From positions 1,240,001 through 1,304,000 of the forward strand of contig CAVRDJ010000004.1 of assembly GCA_963719875.1 (NCBI GenBank): DNA of 64,000 bases. The letters are read 5' to 3'. Below are positions 53,411 through 61,814 of the stretch, in pieces (the first letter of the stretch is position 1; the number at the start of each line of letters is the position of its first letter). The stretch comes from Palsa-360 sp963719875. GTDB taxonomy: Bacteria > Acidobacteriota > Terriglobia > Acidiferrales > UBA7541. The notes beneath the pieces were generated by a model. The model had not been told where the DNA came from. It did no database searches and saw only the letters and a program-made list of their open reading frames with translations. Made by a program: the position numbers and the translations under genes.

Positions 53411-54841
53411 TCAGTTCTTACCGGCTGTGCTGCCTGCCTCGCTGGCAGCTGCAGAATCAACAGAGACGGAGACCCGCGGGAGTCGAATTGCTTGGCCGAC
53501 TTCGAGGTGGTCGACGTTGGCAATGTCAGGGTTCAGCTTTCGAACCTGCTCAATCGTGTTCCCGTTATACTGTCCGATGGTTCGGAGAACGATCTGGCGC
53601 AACGTATCTCCTGGTTGCACGATGATTGTATTGAACTCAGCATCATCGCTTGGGGGAGAAGACTGCCCGGACCCAGCACTGTTAAGCTCCGCGGCCTGAA
53701 CGTTCAGTGTGGAAGAAAGCGGAACAGAATCGGATTTCACTGCCATGAAACCTCGAATAGATGCCGCCGCGCTTCGAATTAATGCCCAAGCCTCGGATGA
53801 CGCTTGAATGGACCGGTCGATGCGTCTCGGTGAAAAGGAGAGAATTCCGATCCCAATTGCCACACACACCGCTACACCAGCGGCGCCCATCGCCCACCGG
53901 CCAAAACTCCTTTTGGGCTTTTCGGGATAGGAGGACAGCGTGGGACGATGCGTCATCGGCGAGGACAGGGCGGGATGTGACGCCATCGGCGAGGGCGAGG
54001 GCACGACACGCCGAGCAACTCTGGGCCGTTGTAAGGATTCCACATCACGGTCTGCAATAACCTCTTCCATCATCCCGACGTCAACCTGTTTACGGTCCAT
54101 CGCGCAGCCGAGTGAAAGCGCGCTAAAACACAGGGCATTGATCTTCCTGGGAATTCCTTGCGAGTGTTCCGCGATGAGCCGAAGCGCTCCTGGACTGAAC
54201 AAAGGGCTCCCCTCGTAGCCCGCAACCTGGAGGCGGTGGGCAATATAGCGGGCCGTGTCCTCAGAACCGAAGGGCTCCAACCTGGCAAACATGGAGATTC
54301 GCTGTTGCAGTTGCTCCAGTTCGGGGCTTGCCAACTTCTTAGCCAGTTGCGGTTGCCCAATCAGCAGGATTTGAAGCATCTTGTCGCGAGAAGTCTCAAA
54401 ATTCGACAACAGGCGGATCGCCTCGAGCACTTCCGGATCGAGATTTTGAGCCTCATCAATGGCCAGGACGAAGCGGCGGCCGGCCAACATTTCGCGGCAG
54501 AGGATCTCCTTCAACTTGTTGTGCATGGAAACCAGTTCCATGCCTTCGGCATTGACTCCCAAACCGCTCAGCAAGTAGTGAAACAATTCCTTTGTATTAC
54601 ATTGCGTCTGAAACAGGAACACTGTTCGGGAGGCCTGCTGGAGTTTTTCAAGAAGCTGAAAGGTAAGTGTCGTTTTTCCGAGGCCCGGCTGTGCTATCAA
54701 GGCCACAAAGCCACGATCGGACTCGATGCCGTAATAGAGGGACGCCAAAGCCTCCCGATGACTCTTGCCGAGATAAAGGAAGCGAGGGTCCGGAGTCACG
54801 CCGAAGGGCTGTTCTTTCATGTGATAGAAATCAAGAAACAT
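53411..54841 (-). CDS. ExeA/XrtA-associated-like ATPase fused to a LysM domain
   Basis: ATG 54841 behind AAAGGAG gives 476 aa. The N-terminal AAA part begins FYHMKEQPFGVTPDPRFLYL and has Walker A AQPGLGKTT (residues about 50-58), Walker B FVLAIDEAQNL and sensor SQGIPRKINAL, as in ExeA/GspA and PEP-CTERM-locus ATPases. A single membrane helix (MGAAGVAVCVAIGIGILSF) leads to a periplasmic LysM domain (TIIVQPGDTLRQIVLRTIGQ, ending LEVGQAIRLP). It may couple ATP use to peptidoglycan-anchored export. Confidence 0.85.
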   Translation of the reverse strand: MFLDFYHMKEQPFGVTPDPRFLYLGKSHREALASLYYGIESDRGFVALIAQPGLGKTTLTFQLLEKLQQASRTVFLFQTQCNTKELFHYLLSGLGVNAEGMELVSMHNKLKEILCREMLAGRRFVLAIDEAQNLDPEVLEAIRLLSNFETSRDKMLQILLIGQPQLAKKLASPELEQLQQRISMFARLEPFGSEDTARYIAHRLQVAGYEGSPLFSPGALRLIAEHSQGIPRKINALCFSALSLGCAMDRKQVDVGMMEEVIADRDVESLQRPRVARRVVPSPSPMASHPALSSPMTHRPTLSSYPEKPKRSFGRWAMGAAGVAVCVAIGIGILSFSPRRIDRSIQASSEAWALIRSAAASIRGFMAVKSDSVPLSSTLNVQAAELNSAGSGQSSPPSDDAEFNTIIVQPGDTLRQIVLRTIGQYNGNTIEQVRKLNPDIANVDHLEVGQAIRLPRVSVSVDSAAASEAGSTAGKN

Positions 54842-56345
54842 ATCTTCTTCCTTTCTCCTTTGGCAAGGCTGCAAGCACCGGAATCTGCAGAACATCCCGA
54901 AGCTCGTCCGGAGTTCGCAATGTTGGGTCAATATAATCGGAAACAAATGCGGCCCCGGTGCCTACTGTACAAGCCAGTAATGTACCCAGTGCTATGATCA
55001 ACCATGGTGATCCTGTTGGCCGCGCAGGAACCGTTGCGGACTCCGCGACTGCCACATTCACAATACGCTTGTTATCCAATGCATCTGAAATTCGTGCTTC
55101 TTCTCGTTTGTTGAGGTAGAGAAGAAAATTACCTTCTTCGGCCTTGGCATTCCGCATGAGATCCTCTTCCTCAATTTGTTTCTGACCGAGGTCGAGCGTC
55201 GACTGACGATAGACCTGAACATTGCGGGATGTTGCGGCGGCCCTGGCCTGTAGGGTCACAAGATCATCGCGAGATTTGACCAGCTCCTGGGTCAGCCAAA
55301 GATAAGAGGGATTCATGTCAGTCGTGTCCTCGCGTATCGGGACACTCTTTACTTCCGCGATCTGAGCGCGAGCCTGCGCAATCTGCGCCTCGAGGTCTTT
55401 AAGGGGCCGGTAGTCCGGTGTGAAATGCGCCACCATCTCCGTGTGTTTCAACTCCAATGCTGACAATGAGCTCTCAAGCGCCATGAGTGTAGAACTATTG
55501 TCGGCAACCCTCTGCGTGGTGCTTAACCTCGACGGGGTCACCTTCAACTGCGCTTCAAGGTCGGTGATCCGGTTTTGAGTCTCTGCGACGCCCGTCTCGG
55601 TCTCATGCAGTGTTGCTTCGAAATCATTCAGCTTGCGCAGCGACAAGTCACGTTCCACTTCGGGGGATGCCACTTTCTGTTCTTGGCCGAAACGGGCCAA
55701 ACGCATTTCGGCATTTTCAAGTCCCTTCTGGTATTGTTCGGTCTCCTGTTGAAAGAAATCGAACGCACCTGGCGGTCGGTGAACGGCTAGATGCTTTTCC
55801 ATGTAGAAATCGGCCAGTGTGTTCAACACGCGGCAGGCGAGCTGCGGATCTGTTGATTTATAACTCACTTGGATTAGGTCCGTCTTTGTCAGAACTTCGA
55901 CACTCAACGCCCTCGCAAGCTGGTCCACCGCTCCGGAAACAAGCATTTCCGCATTTTGTTTCCGAGGCAGGAGAGCCCACGGGGGCTCTTTCTTCTCTTG
56001 CTGGAGCCCGTTGGCTAGAACTACCTTTTCCAGCAAATCACGACTCTTGAGCAATTGGACCTCAGAGTTAAGCTCCTCTTCCGTAACGGCCGGAGCCGGC
56101 TGGCTCCCGTGCGTCGTTGCATCCGTGGTCACGACAGGATCTACGCGCTCCCGTTTGACCAGAATCTTCATGTTCGCGTCGTACTGCTTCGGCATGACAA
56201 TGGCGCTGAGAATGCCTCCCAGGAAAATTCCGAGGAACGAGACGACCAGCAATCGACGGCGACGAAACAGCGGTGCCAATACGTCCCGCAAGGTTGGCTC
56301 AACTACATCACCCTTTCTGGTGTTCCCTAAATTCGGTTCGCTCAT
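54831..56345 (-). CDS. GumC/Wzc-type chain-length determinant without kinase domain
   Basis: ATG 56345 gives 504 aa. A membrane helix near residues 33-51 (LLVVSFLGIFLGGILSAIV), a Wzz periplasmic domain, a long coiled-coil region (about 200-400) and a second helix (WLIIALGTLLACTVGTGAAFV) are present. The GumC-type C-terminus ends DPTLRTPDELRDVLQIPVLAALP, with no ATPase part; the ATPase-like gene at 52656 is its likely separate partner. It sets polymer length and links polymerase to the Wza channel. The start of the ExeA-like gene overlaps its end. Confidence 0.9.
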   Translation of the reverse strand: MSEPNLGNTRKGDVVEPTLRDVLAPLFRRRRLLVVSFLGIFLGGILSAIVMPKQYDANMKILVKRERVDPVVTTDATTHGSQPAPAVTEEELNSEVQLLKSRDLLEKVVLANGLQQEKKEPPWALLPRKQNAEMLVSGAVDQLARALSVEVLTKTDLIQVSYKSTDPQLACRVLNTLADFYMEKHLAVHRPPGAFDFFQQETEQYQKGLENAEMRLARFGQEQKVASPEVERDLSLRKLNDFEATLHETETGVAETQNRITDLEAQLKVTPSRLSTTQRVADNSSTLMALESSLSALELKHTEMVAHFTPDYRPLKDLEAQIAQARAQIAEVKSVPIREDTTDMNPSYLWLTQELVKSRDDLVTLQARAAATSRNVQVYRQSTLDLGQKQIEEEDLMRNAKAEEGNFLLYLNKREEARISDALDNKRIVNVAVAESATVPARPTGSPWLIIALGTLLACTVGTGAAFVSDYIDPTLRTPDELRDVLQIPVLAALPKEKGRRYVS

Positions 56346-56370
56346 TTCGTTCCGCCTTCCTACCGCAACA

Positions 56371-57111
56371 TCAGAACGTGCTTGAATATAATCCGAGACT
56401 CGGAATGGGAATGTAGGGCTTGATTTTGGAAATCGCGTTTTTGGGCACAAAAAGCATGTCGCCAGGTTGCAGGACTGGATCCTCCCGCAGGTTTCCCTCA
56501 CGAAGCATCTGCTTCACGTTTATCAGTTTGGCTTCGGCCCACTCGTCTGATACCCGCCGGAAAAACAGCACCTGGGAATGCTTGGCGTTATCTGTGAAGC
56601 CACCAGCTATCGCAATTGCCTGTGTAAGGGTGACGTCACCACGCCAGTCAAACTTTCCAGGCTTTCCAACCTGGCCGTCCACGACGAAGTAAGGTTTCTC
56701 GAAGTCCTTGGGATCAACAGAGAGCACAGGGTCAAGAAGGATCTTGGAGTAAGCCGCCTTAATGGACTCAATGACTTCCGGAAGAGTTTGTCCTGCAACC
56801 TTTAGATCGCCAACATCGCGTAGGGCGATATAGCCGTCGGGTTGGACGGTCACAAGCTGATTAAATTCCGGCGTCAGCTTGAAAGTCAGTTCTAATGTGT
56901 CGCTCGGATTTATCTTGTACCGCCAGTTTCGTTTGTGAAGGCCAGGACCGGCATCACTGGCTGTCGCACTTGGAGCCTGGTCTGTGGTGTCAGTTTGTCC
57001 ACCACTCATTGGGCTTGGCACTAATATTTTCTGTCCAGTAGCAGGAAGCGCAACGGAAAGCAGGATAAAGCTGAATGTCAAAGTGTTTAGGCCTAAGCTC
57101 CGAGTGTACAT
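56371..57111 (-). CDS. Wza-type outer-membrane polysaccharide export protein
   Basis: ATG 57111 behind CAGGAG gives 246 aa with a signal peptide (LNTLTFSFILLSVALPATGQ). The Poly_export domain (YKINPSDTLELTFKLTPEFNQLVTVQPDGYIALRDVGDLKVAGQTL) and an SLBB-type repeat (FVVDGQVGKPGKFDWRGDVTLTQAIAIAGG) are clear. It forms the periplasm-to-outside channel. A lipobox is not obvious. Confidence 0.92.
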   Translation of the reverse strand: MYTRSLGLNTLTFSFILLSVALPATGQKILVPSPMSGGQTDTTDQAPSATASDAGPGLHKRNWRYKINPSDTLELTFKLTPEFNQLVTVQPDGYIALRDVGDLKVAGQTLPEVIESIKAAYSKILLDPVLSVDPKDFEKPYFVVDGQVGKPGKFDWRGDVTLTQAIAIAGGFTDNAKHSQVLFFRRVSDEWAEAKLINVKQMLREGNLREDPVLQPGDMLFVPKNAISKIKPYIPIPSLGLYSSTF

Positions 57112-57200
57112 TTGTGATTCTCCTGCCCCCAAATTGATTTTGGGTCTGAGGCTGGGGCGATGTAGCAGTGTGAGTCTCGATGATTCAGCTCTGAAAAAAG

Positions 57201-57761
57201 TTAAACCAGTTCGATGTCATAACCCTCGACTCGAATCGCGACAGATCGATGGAGTAACTCCACAGATAAGACCAAGCGTTGATCCCCATCTTGACGCACG
57301 AGGATTCCTTCAACGCCGTCAAGCGATCCTCCGCGAATGCGCACGCGCCTCCCCGCACTTAAAAAATCTAGCGGGAAGCACGGAATGTTTTCGCTGATCG
57401 CTGTCTGGAGACTCTCGATCTGTACATCAGGAATCGGAGTTCCTTGCCTCTCACTGCCCACGAATCCAAGCACTCCTGGCGTTCGCAATACCTTTAGCCG
57501 CTCCTCGACAGATTGAACAATGCGGACGAATGCATAGCAGCTAAACATAGGGACTTCCACCTTAACCCGACGGTCGCTCCACTTGTGGGTTTGACGGAGT
57601 AGTGGAAGAAACGTGGACACGCGCTTCTCTTCAAATTGTGCAGCGACCCTCTTTTCGTGCCGCGCCATGGTGTGAACCGCGTACCAGTTTGATTCCTCCG
57701 AAGCGAGACCTAACGGAGGAAGTTGATATGTAGATTCAAGATGTATCTGTGAATTAGACAC
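57201..57761 (-). CDS. NusG/RfaH-like (UpxY-type) transcription antiterminator
   Basis: 186 aa. NWYAVHTMARHEKRVAAQFEEKRVSTFLP is the NGN domain opening; VPMFSCYAFVRI is the conserved core. The C-terminal KOW-like segment reads LSAGRRVRIRGGSLDGVEGIL. Specialised NusG paralogues at the head of long polysaccharide operons let RNA polymerase read through to the distal genes, which fits its place here. Confidence 0.9.
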   Translation of the reverse strand: MSNSQIHLESTYQLPPLGLASEESNWYAVHTMARHEKRVAAQFEEKRVSTFLPLLRQTHKWSDRRVKVEVPMFSCYAFVRIVQSVEERLKVLRTPGVLGFVGSERQGTPIPDVQIESLQTAISENIPCFPLDFLSAGRRVRIRGGSLDGVEGILVRQDGDQRLVLSVELLHRSVAIRVEGYDIELV

Positions 57762-57871
57762 AGCTTCGCCCTGTCAGTCCCATGACCTCCACCAACTCGA
57801 GTGGCAAATCCACCATCGACGCGATTCGAGTGCCGCGAACGTTCCGATCATCCTGTCCTTAACGCCACAAG

Positions 57872-58339
57872 TCACGCGAATCGGATCTGCGCGCGAGGTC
57901 TTTTAGTCGCTGGCCAAACTCGATCCAGATTCGGAATCAGGTTCGCCCCCGGATGAAAAGCTAAAGCCCGGGCTGTCGACGGCAAAGCCGCTTTGCTGGT
58001 CACCTGGAGAAGCATGCTCCACTCGAAGCACTTGCGCATCGGCCCTGATCCGGGCTGTCGCTGCGGTGCCAAGTAGGGGGGGAGGAAAAGTTGCACTTGG
58101 ACAACAGCGTGAGCAGGTGGACAGGAAGTTGTGACAATAAAAGCGCCTGACGAACTAATGTCACGCGTGACACCTTCACCCTTAAATCTTTCTTGCTCTT
58201 GTCCTTCCCAAGAGAACACCGCTCTTGCGCTCATCCGGTAGCGAAGCTGTCTTCTTCGCTCCATTAGAACAATCGACGATGCTATTGGTTCCGTCGGATC
58301 AATTGCCAAATAGGTTTCGCTCCACACTTGCGTCGGCAA
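57872..58339 (-). CDS. PilZ-domain protein
   Basis: 155 aa. ERRRQLRYRMSARAVFSW contains the RxxxR motif and VTRDISSSGAFIVT the (D/N)xSxxG motif of PilZ, which binds cyclic di-GMP. As the first gene upstream of the polysaccharide export set it may sense c-di-GMP for polymer production. The C-terminal part is basic and not recognised. The start at 58339 is uncertain; ATG within MERRRQ is possible. Confidence 0.8.
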   Translation of the reverse strand: MPTQVWSETYLAIDPTEPIASSIVLMERRRQLRYRMSARAVFSWEGQEQERFKGEGVTRDISSSGAFIVTTSCPPAHAVVQVQLFLPPYLAPQRQPGSGPMRKCFEWSMLLQVTSKAALPSTARALAFHPGANLIPNLDRVWPATKRPRAQIRFA

Positions 58340-58938
58340 AAGTTACTCGTTCCCTCAGTGCAACACAAGAGGCGCACAGTCATGTCGATTTTCAGGCAGT
58401 TGGCCTAGAAGCCTTCGTGATATTTCCAATTGGTCCTTTCATGTCTCCTGACTTTCCTAGATGAATGACTTCGGACTTCATCCTATTTATGTATATCGGC
58501 TTCCATGATTTACTGACTTTCGACTCTGAGTAGACCACTGACGCTGAGCTTCCCAGTTTGTGTGACAAATGCCCTGAGCGCCGTCTGAGTCAAAAGCCGA
58601 TATTACGAGGCTGTAAACGCGGGCCAACAGGCGCTCCACGGGAAATGACGTCGAGGAAAGAAAAGTAGGGGCCGTTAGGGACGGGAATGGCCTCCTACGG
58701 TTGTACTTGTGAAGCTCCTGTGGCAGGCGCGGCGAAGAGGGGGAAAACCCAAATCGTTAGTTCCTAAGTGGTTTAAGCTCAATTCCCTGGGCCCTTGGTG
58801 GCGCGACTGGCATTCAGTTAATACGAGATTAATTTGTCGACTTATCCACAGGTTATGAACAGAGCCGGGCAAATTTTGCTTGCGGTCTCCTCCCGCTAAT
58901 TTAGAATCTTGCTTGCCCGGATTTAGCCTCCTGAGGAA
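58340..58938 (+). other. Divergent intergenic region between the EPS locus and a response regulator
   Basis: About 600 bp with no gene supported. It separates the minus-strand polysaccharide operon from the plus-strand regulator and so should hold both promoters. A/T-rich stretches lie at 58455-58530 and at 58815-58860. No operator repeat was picked out by eye. Confidence 0.4.
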
Positions 58939-59646
58939 ATGGTGCACGGCACTCACTCAGCTTCAGCCAATAGAATTCGGATCGGCGTCGCCGAAGCGAC
59001 TCGTATGGGCAGCCAGTTGATCGCCGAGGCGCTTAAGCATCGCCGAAACAACTTCGATGTCCTGGCTTGTGCCGAGGACTCCTCACGAGCATTTTGTGAG
59101 CTACAGGACTTTGAACCTCACGTCGCGGTGATTAGCGCAGAACTGCAGGATGGTCCGTTCAAAGGATTTAGCGTTCTCAATCGAATGCATGCCTCCAAGA
59201 CCAAGGTGGCGTCCATCATGTTGCTCAATTCAGACAAACGTGAACTGGTGATAGACGCCTTTCGCGCCGGAGCCAGAGGCATCTTCTGCCGCAGTCAGTC
59301 ACTCGAAACTCTGCCGAAGTGCATCCGGGCCGTTCACCAGGGACAAATTTGGGCCAATAACAATCAGCTGGAGTTTCTCTTCCAATTAATAACGAATCTG
59401 AGATGCATACATCCGGGCAGACGCGCGCTGAACACTCTGCTGACCCCAAGGGAATGTAAGGTCGTAGAACTCGTGGCTGAAGACAAGAAGAACCACGATA
59501 TCGCCCTCGAACTCGGCCTGAAAGATCATACCGTCAGGAATTACATCTTCCAGATTTTCGAAAAACTTGGTGTATCGACTCGCGTAGGATTGGTTCTTTA
59601 CGCCCTCAGCGAACCAGCCATAAATGAGAGGCCTCCTACACTCTGA
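58939..59646 (+). CDS. NarL/LuxR-family response regulator with atypical receiver
   Basis: 235 aa. A receiver-like N-terminus (IRIGVAEATRMGSQLIAEAL, then SIMLLNSDKRELVIDAFRAGARGIFCRSQSLETL with the K/T-switch region) is joined to a LuxR HTH: LLTPRECKVVELVAEDKKNHDIALELGLKDHTVRNYIFQIFEKLGV. At the phosphoacceptor place the sequence is VAVISAELQDG, so the usual Asp after the strand is absent, and the acidic pair near the start is EA. It is likely a phosphorylation-independent regulator. It is read away from the EPS locus and could control it. Confidence 0.82.
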   Translation: MVHGTHSASANRIRIGVAEATRMGSQLIAEALKHRRNNFDVLACAEDSSRAFCELQDFEPHVAVISAELQDGPFKGFSVLNRMHASKTKVASIMLLNSDKRELVIDAFRAGARGIFCRSQSLETLPKCIRAVHQGQIWANNNQLEFLFQLITNLRCIHPGRRALNTLLTPRECKVVELVAEDKKNHDIALELGLKDHTVRNYIFQIFEKLGVSTRVGLVLYALSEPAINERPPTL

Positions 59647-59837
59647 GACACGAGGAAGCGGTCAGACTTAAGCTGTCTGTGCCCCAGATGTTCCCTTCCG
59701 AAATCGCAGCTCCATAATGATTCAATGAGTTGACTTGGGAGGGCGACAACAATTTCACCTACCGCCCGAATCAGCGAAGAATGATACGACTTTGAACTTG
59801 CACGCGCTTCGACTTCCGGCAGGTGAGATAGCCAGCG

Positions 59838-60020
59838 ACCGCTCGTCAAATCGAAACTGCCCAGTTCCCTGCCCACCCAGGAATCCGTTTCCCGCAGAAC
59901 GGCTGTGTCAGCTGTGCGCATCTCGGCCTGTGCCTTGGGAACGAGTCACTCGCTGGAACCAAACTCATACGTCAACCAGGAGCGAGCGACCTTGATTGGC
60001 TTGACGTGCTTGACGACTAA
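59838..60020 (+). pseudogene. Cassette 7: 3' scrap of gene C
   Basis: Homology starts at ACCGCTCGTC (residue about 208 of gene C) and runs through GCVSCAHLGLC to the normal DVLDD stop (TAA 60018-60020), nearly identical to C5. Nothing of the nuclease core is left. It lies beyond the EPS locus, 35 kb from the nearest other copy. Confidence 0.8.
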
Positions 60021-60033
60021 CGGAAGGCCTTTG

Positions 60034-60243
60034 ATGGCTCCCAAGCTCAATCGCCGGCGTGCCGTGTTTGTGCTCTCGAAGATCTTGTCTTGGGAGAAGG
60101 GAGCGGTCAGCACGTTCTTTGTGCGGCGCATGTATCATCATGGGCAGAAACCGCTGCCGTGGCGGGAGTGGCTGATGTGGGTGGTCGCCGTGGATTTGGA
60201 TCAGCAGTTTGTGTTGTCGCAGCTCGCGCGGCGGGGTTGTCGT
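60034..60243 (+). pseudogene. Gene D start fused to an IS5-type transposase fragment
   Basis: ATG 60034 begins MAPKLNRRRAVFVLSKILSW as in gene D, with an internal loss of IDE. At about 60100 it switches in frame to GAVSTFFVRRMYHHGQKPLP and WVVAVDLDQQFVLSQLARRG, the central part of a transposase related to the one at 28691-29647 (about residues 137-183). The open frame continues into unrelated sequence to 60471. It is a rearrangement product. Confidence 0.8.
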
Positions 60244-60322
60244 TTGCCAAAACTCTGTCCACCTGTGATTTCAACAGGATACGGCATTGCCATTCACAGG
60301 CAAAGCGCGATAGCACTCCCAC

Positions 60323-61354
60323 ATGATAGACACGGTTGTACTCTTGGCGGGTGTGATCCTCCGACTCTTCCAAAGTCATTGCGCGCTGCTTCTCGAAAAC
60401 CTCGCTCTTCGTCAGCAACTCGCGGTGCTGAAGCGAAAGCATCCCAGGCCAAAACTCGCAGTATTCGATAGGCTCTTCTGGGTTTTGGCACGAAGGTTTT
60501 GGTCAGGATGGAAACAAGCACTCATCGTCGTGACCCCCGAGACCGTCGTGTACTGGCATCGATCGGGATTCGCCCTCTATTGGCGTGCCATTTCGCGGGC
60601 CCGCCGGATCGTTGGCAGAAGGAGCACTCCAAGGCAAGTCCGAGATCTCATCTTTCGGATGGTTGTTGAGAATCCTACCTGGGGCGCTCCGCGCATCCAT
60701 GGCGAGCTTGTCATGCTTGGTTTCGATATCTCGGAACGAACGATTTCTCGCTGGATGAAGCGAGCACCGAGAGATCCGGAACGAGCCAAACGCTGGCTCG
60801 CCTTTCTGCGCAATCACCGGGAAGCCATCGCGGCGATGGACTTCTTCACGGTTCCAACCATTTGGTTCAGCGTGCTCTACTGCTTTTTCGCGATCAGTCA
60901 CGACCGTCGGCGAATCTTGCACTTCAAAGTCACGAAGCACCCCGCGAGCCTGTGGATCGTTCAGCAGTTGCGGGAGGCTCTCCCGTTTGAATCATCTCCC
61001 CGCTTCCTGATCTTCGACCGGGATGGCAAGTATGGTGCAGACGTTCTGGTTGCGGTTCGGTCCCTGAAGATGAGGCCAGTCCGGACCTCCTTCGAAAGCC
61101 CTTGGCAAAACGGTGTGGCAGAGCGTTGGGTCGAAAGCTGCCGCCATGATCTGTTGGACCACATCATTGCGGTGAACGAGCGCCATCTGAAACAACTGCT
61201 TACTAACTATGTTCAATACTACCACGAAGACTGCACATATCTCGGCCTAGGGAAGGAGACACCGCACGGCAGGATTGGTTCAGCAGGGCTGGGCCGAGTG
61301 ATTTCTTACGAGCGACTCGGCGGATTGCATCATCGTTACGATCGAGCCGCCTAA
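60323..61354 (+). CDS. rve (integrase-core) DDE transposase
   Basis: 343 aa. An N-terminal helical and HTH region (LFQSHCALLLENLALRQQLAVL; TWGAPRIHGELVMLGFDISERTISRWM) precedes the rve domain: AAMDFFTVPTIWF (Asp), LIFDRDGKYG (Asp), and TSFESPWQNGVAERWVES (Glu). The ending YLGLGKETPHGR is usual for this group. Intact. Element ends were not identified, so a complete IS cannot be drawn. Confidence 0.87.
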   Translation: MIDTVVLLAGVILRLFQSHCALLLENLALRQQLAVLKRKHPRPKLAVFDRLFWVLARRFWSGWKQALIVVTPETVVYWHRSGFALYWRAISRARRIVGRRSTPRQVRDLIFRMVVENPTWGAPRIHGELVMLGFDISERTISRWMKRAPRDPERAKRWLAFLRNHREAIAAMDFFTVPTIWFSVLYCFFAISHDRRRILHFKVTKHPASLWIVQQLREALPFESSPRFLIFDRDGKYGADVLVAVRSLKMRPVRTSFESPWQNGVAERWVESCRHDLLDHIIAVNERHLKQLLTNYVQYYHEDCTYLGLGKETPHGRIGSAGLGRVISYERLGGLHHRYDRAA

Positions 61355-61814
61355 GCCACGCGTTTCGATTAGGAACTGCACGTCCGAATTGCGTCCTCGT
61401 ATGTAAATTGGCCCGTTCACAGAGCGATGGCAGAGGTTATCGTGGCATCGGCGCAAGATTTCTTGGTTCAATTCACAATTATATTCCCATGTTTGCACCA
61501 GGGAATCGCTCCGTTTTTGGCATGGACGACATTTTGGCGAGGCACACCCCCTCCCGGCCACGTTTTTTTGTGCAAGTCCGCCGTAGGGGCAGTGATTCCC
61601 TAATTTCGAGAAATCTCGTTCGCATTCGGTTTCAGACTTCGCCATATCGCCATATAGGAGAACCGAAAGTTAAACGGGGAAATCTACATCGCAGCCAAGG
61701 CAGCTTCTCCGCCAATCACGTTCACTCGTTGCTATTCTTTTTCGACTCGAACTCAACTAACCCAAGTAGAATCTGTAGGTTGCCTTTCGAACGCGGCATC
61801 CAAATCTGTTAGTT
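61355..61814 (+). other. Intergenic region
   Basis: 460 bp without a recognisable gene. A 134-aa open frame here is not supported by any pattern and runs opposite to the epimerase gene. Terminal repeats of the neighbouring transposon were looked for and not found. Confidence 0.35.

Noticed and set aside
53962..54997. Plus-strand frames across the ExeA-like gene
   Set aside because: They are antisense to a gene with Walker A, Walker B and LysM motifs, and lack any motif themselves.
61408..61812. 134-aa open frame between the rve transposase and the epimerase
   Set aside because: No domain pattern or ribosome site; composition is unlike the neighbouring genes.
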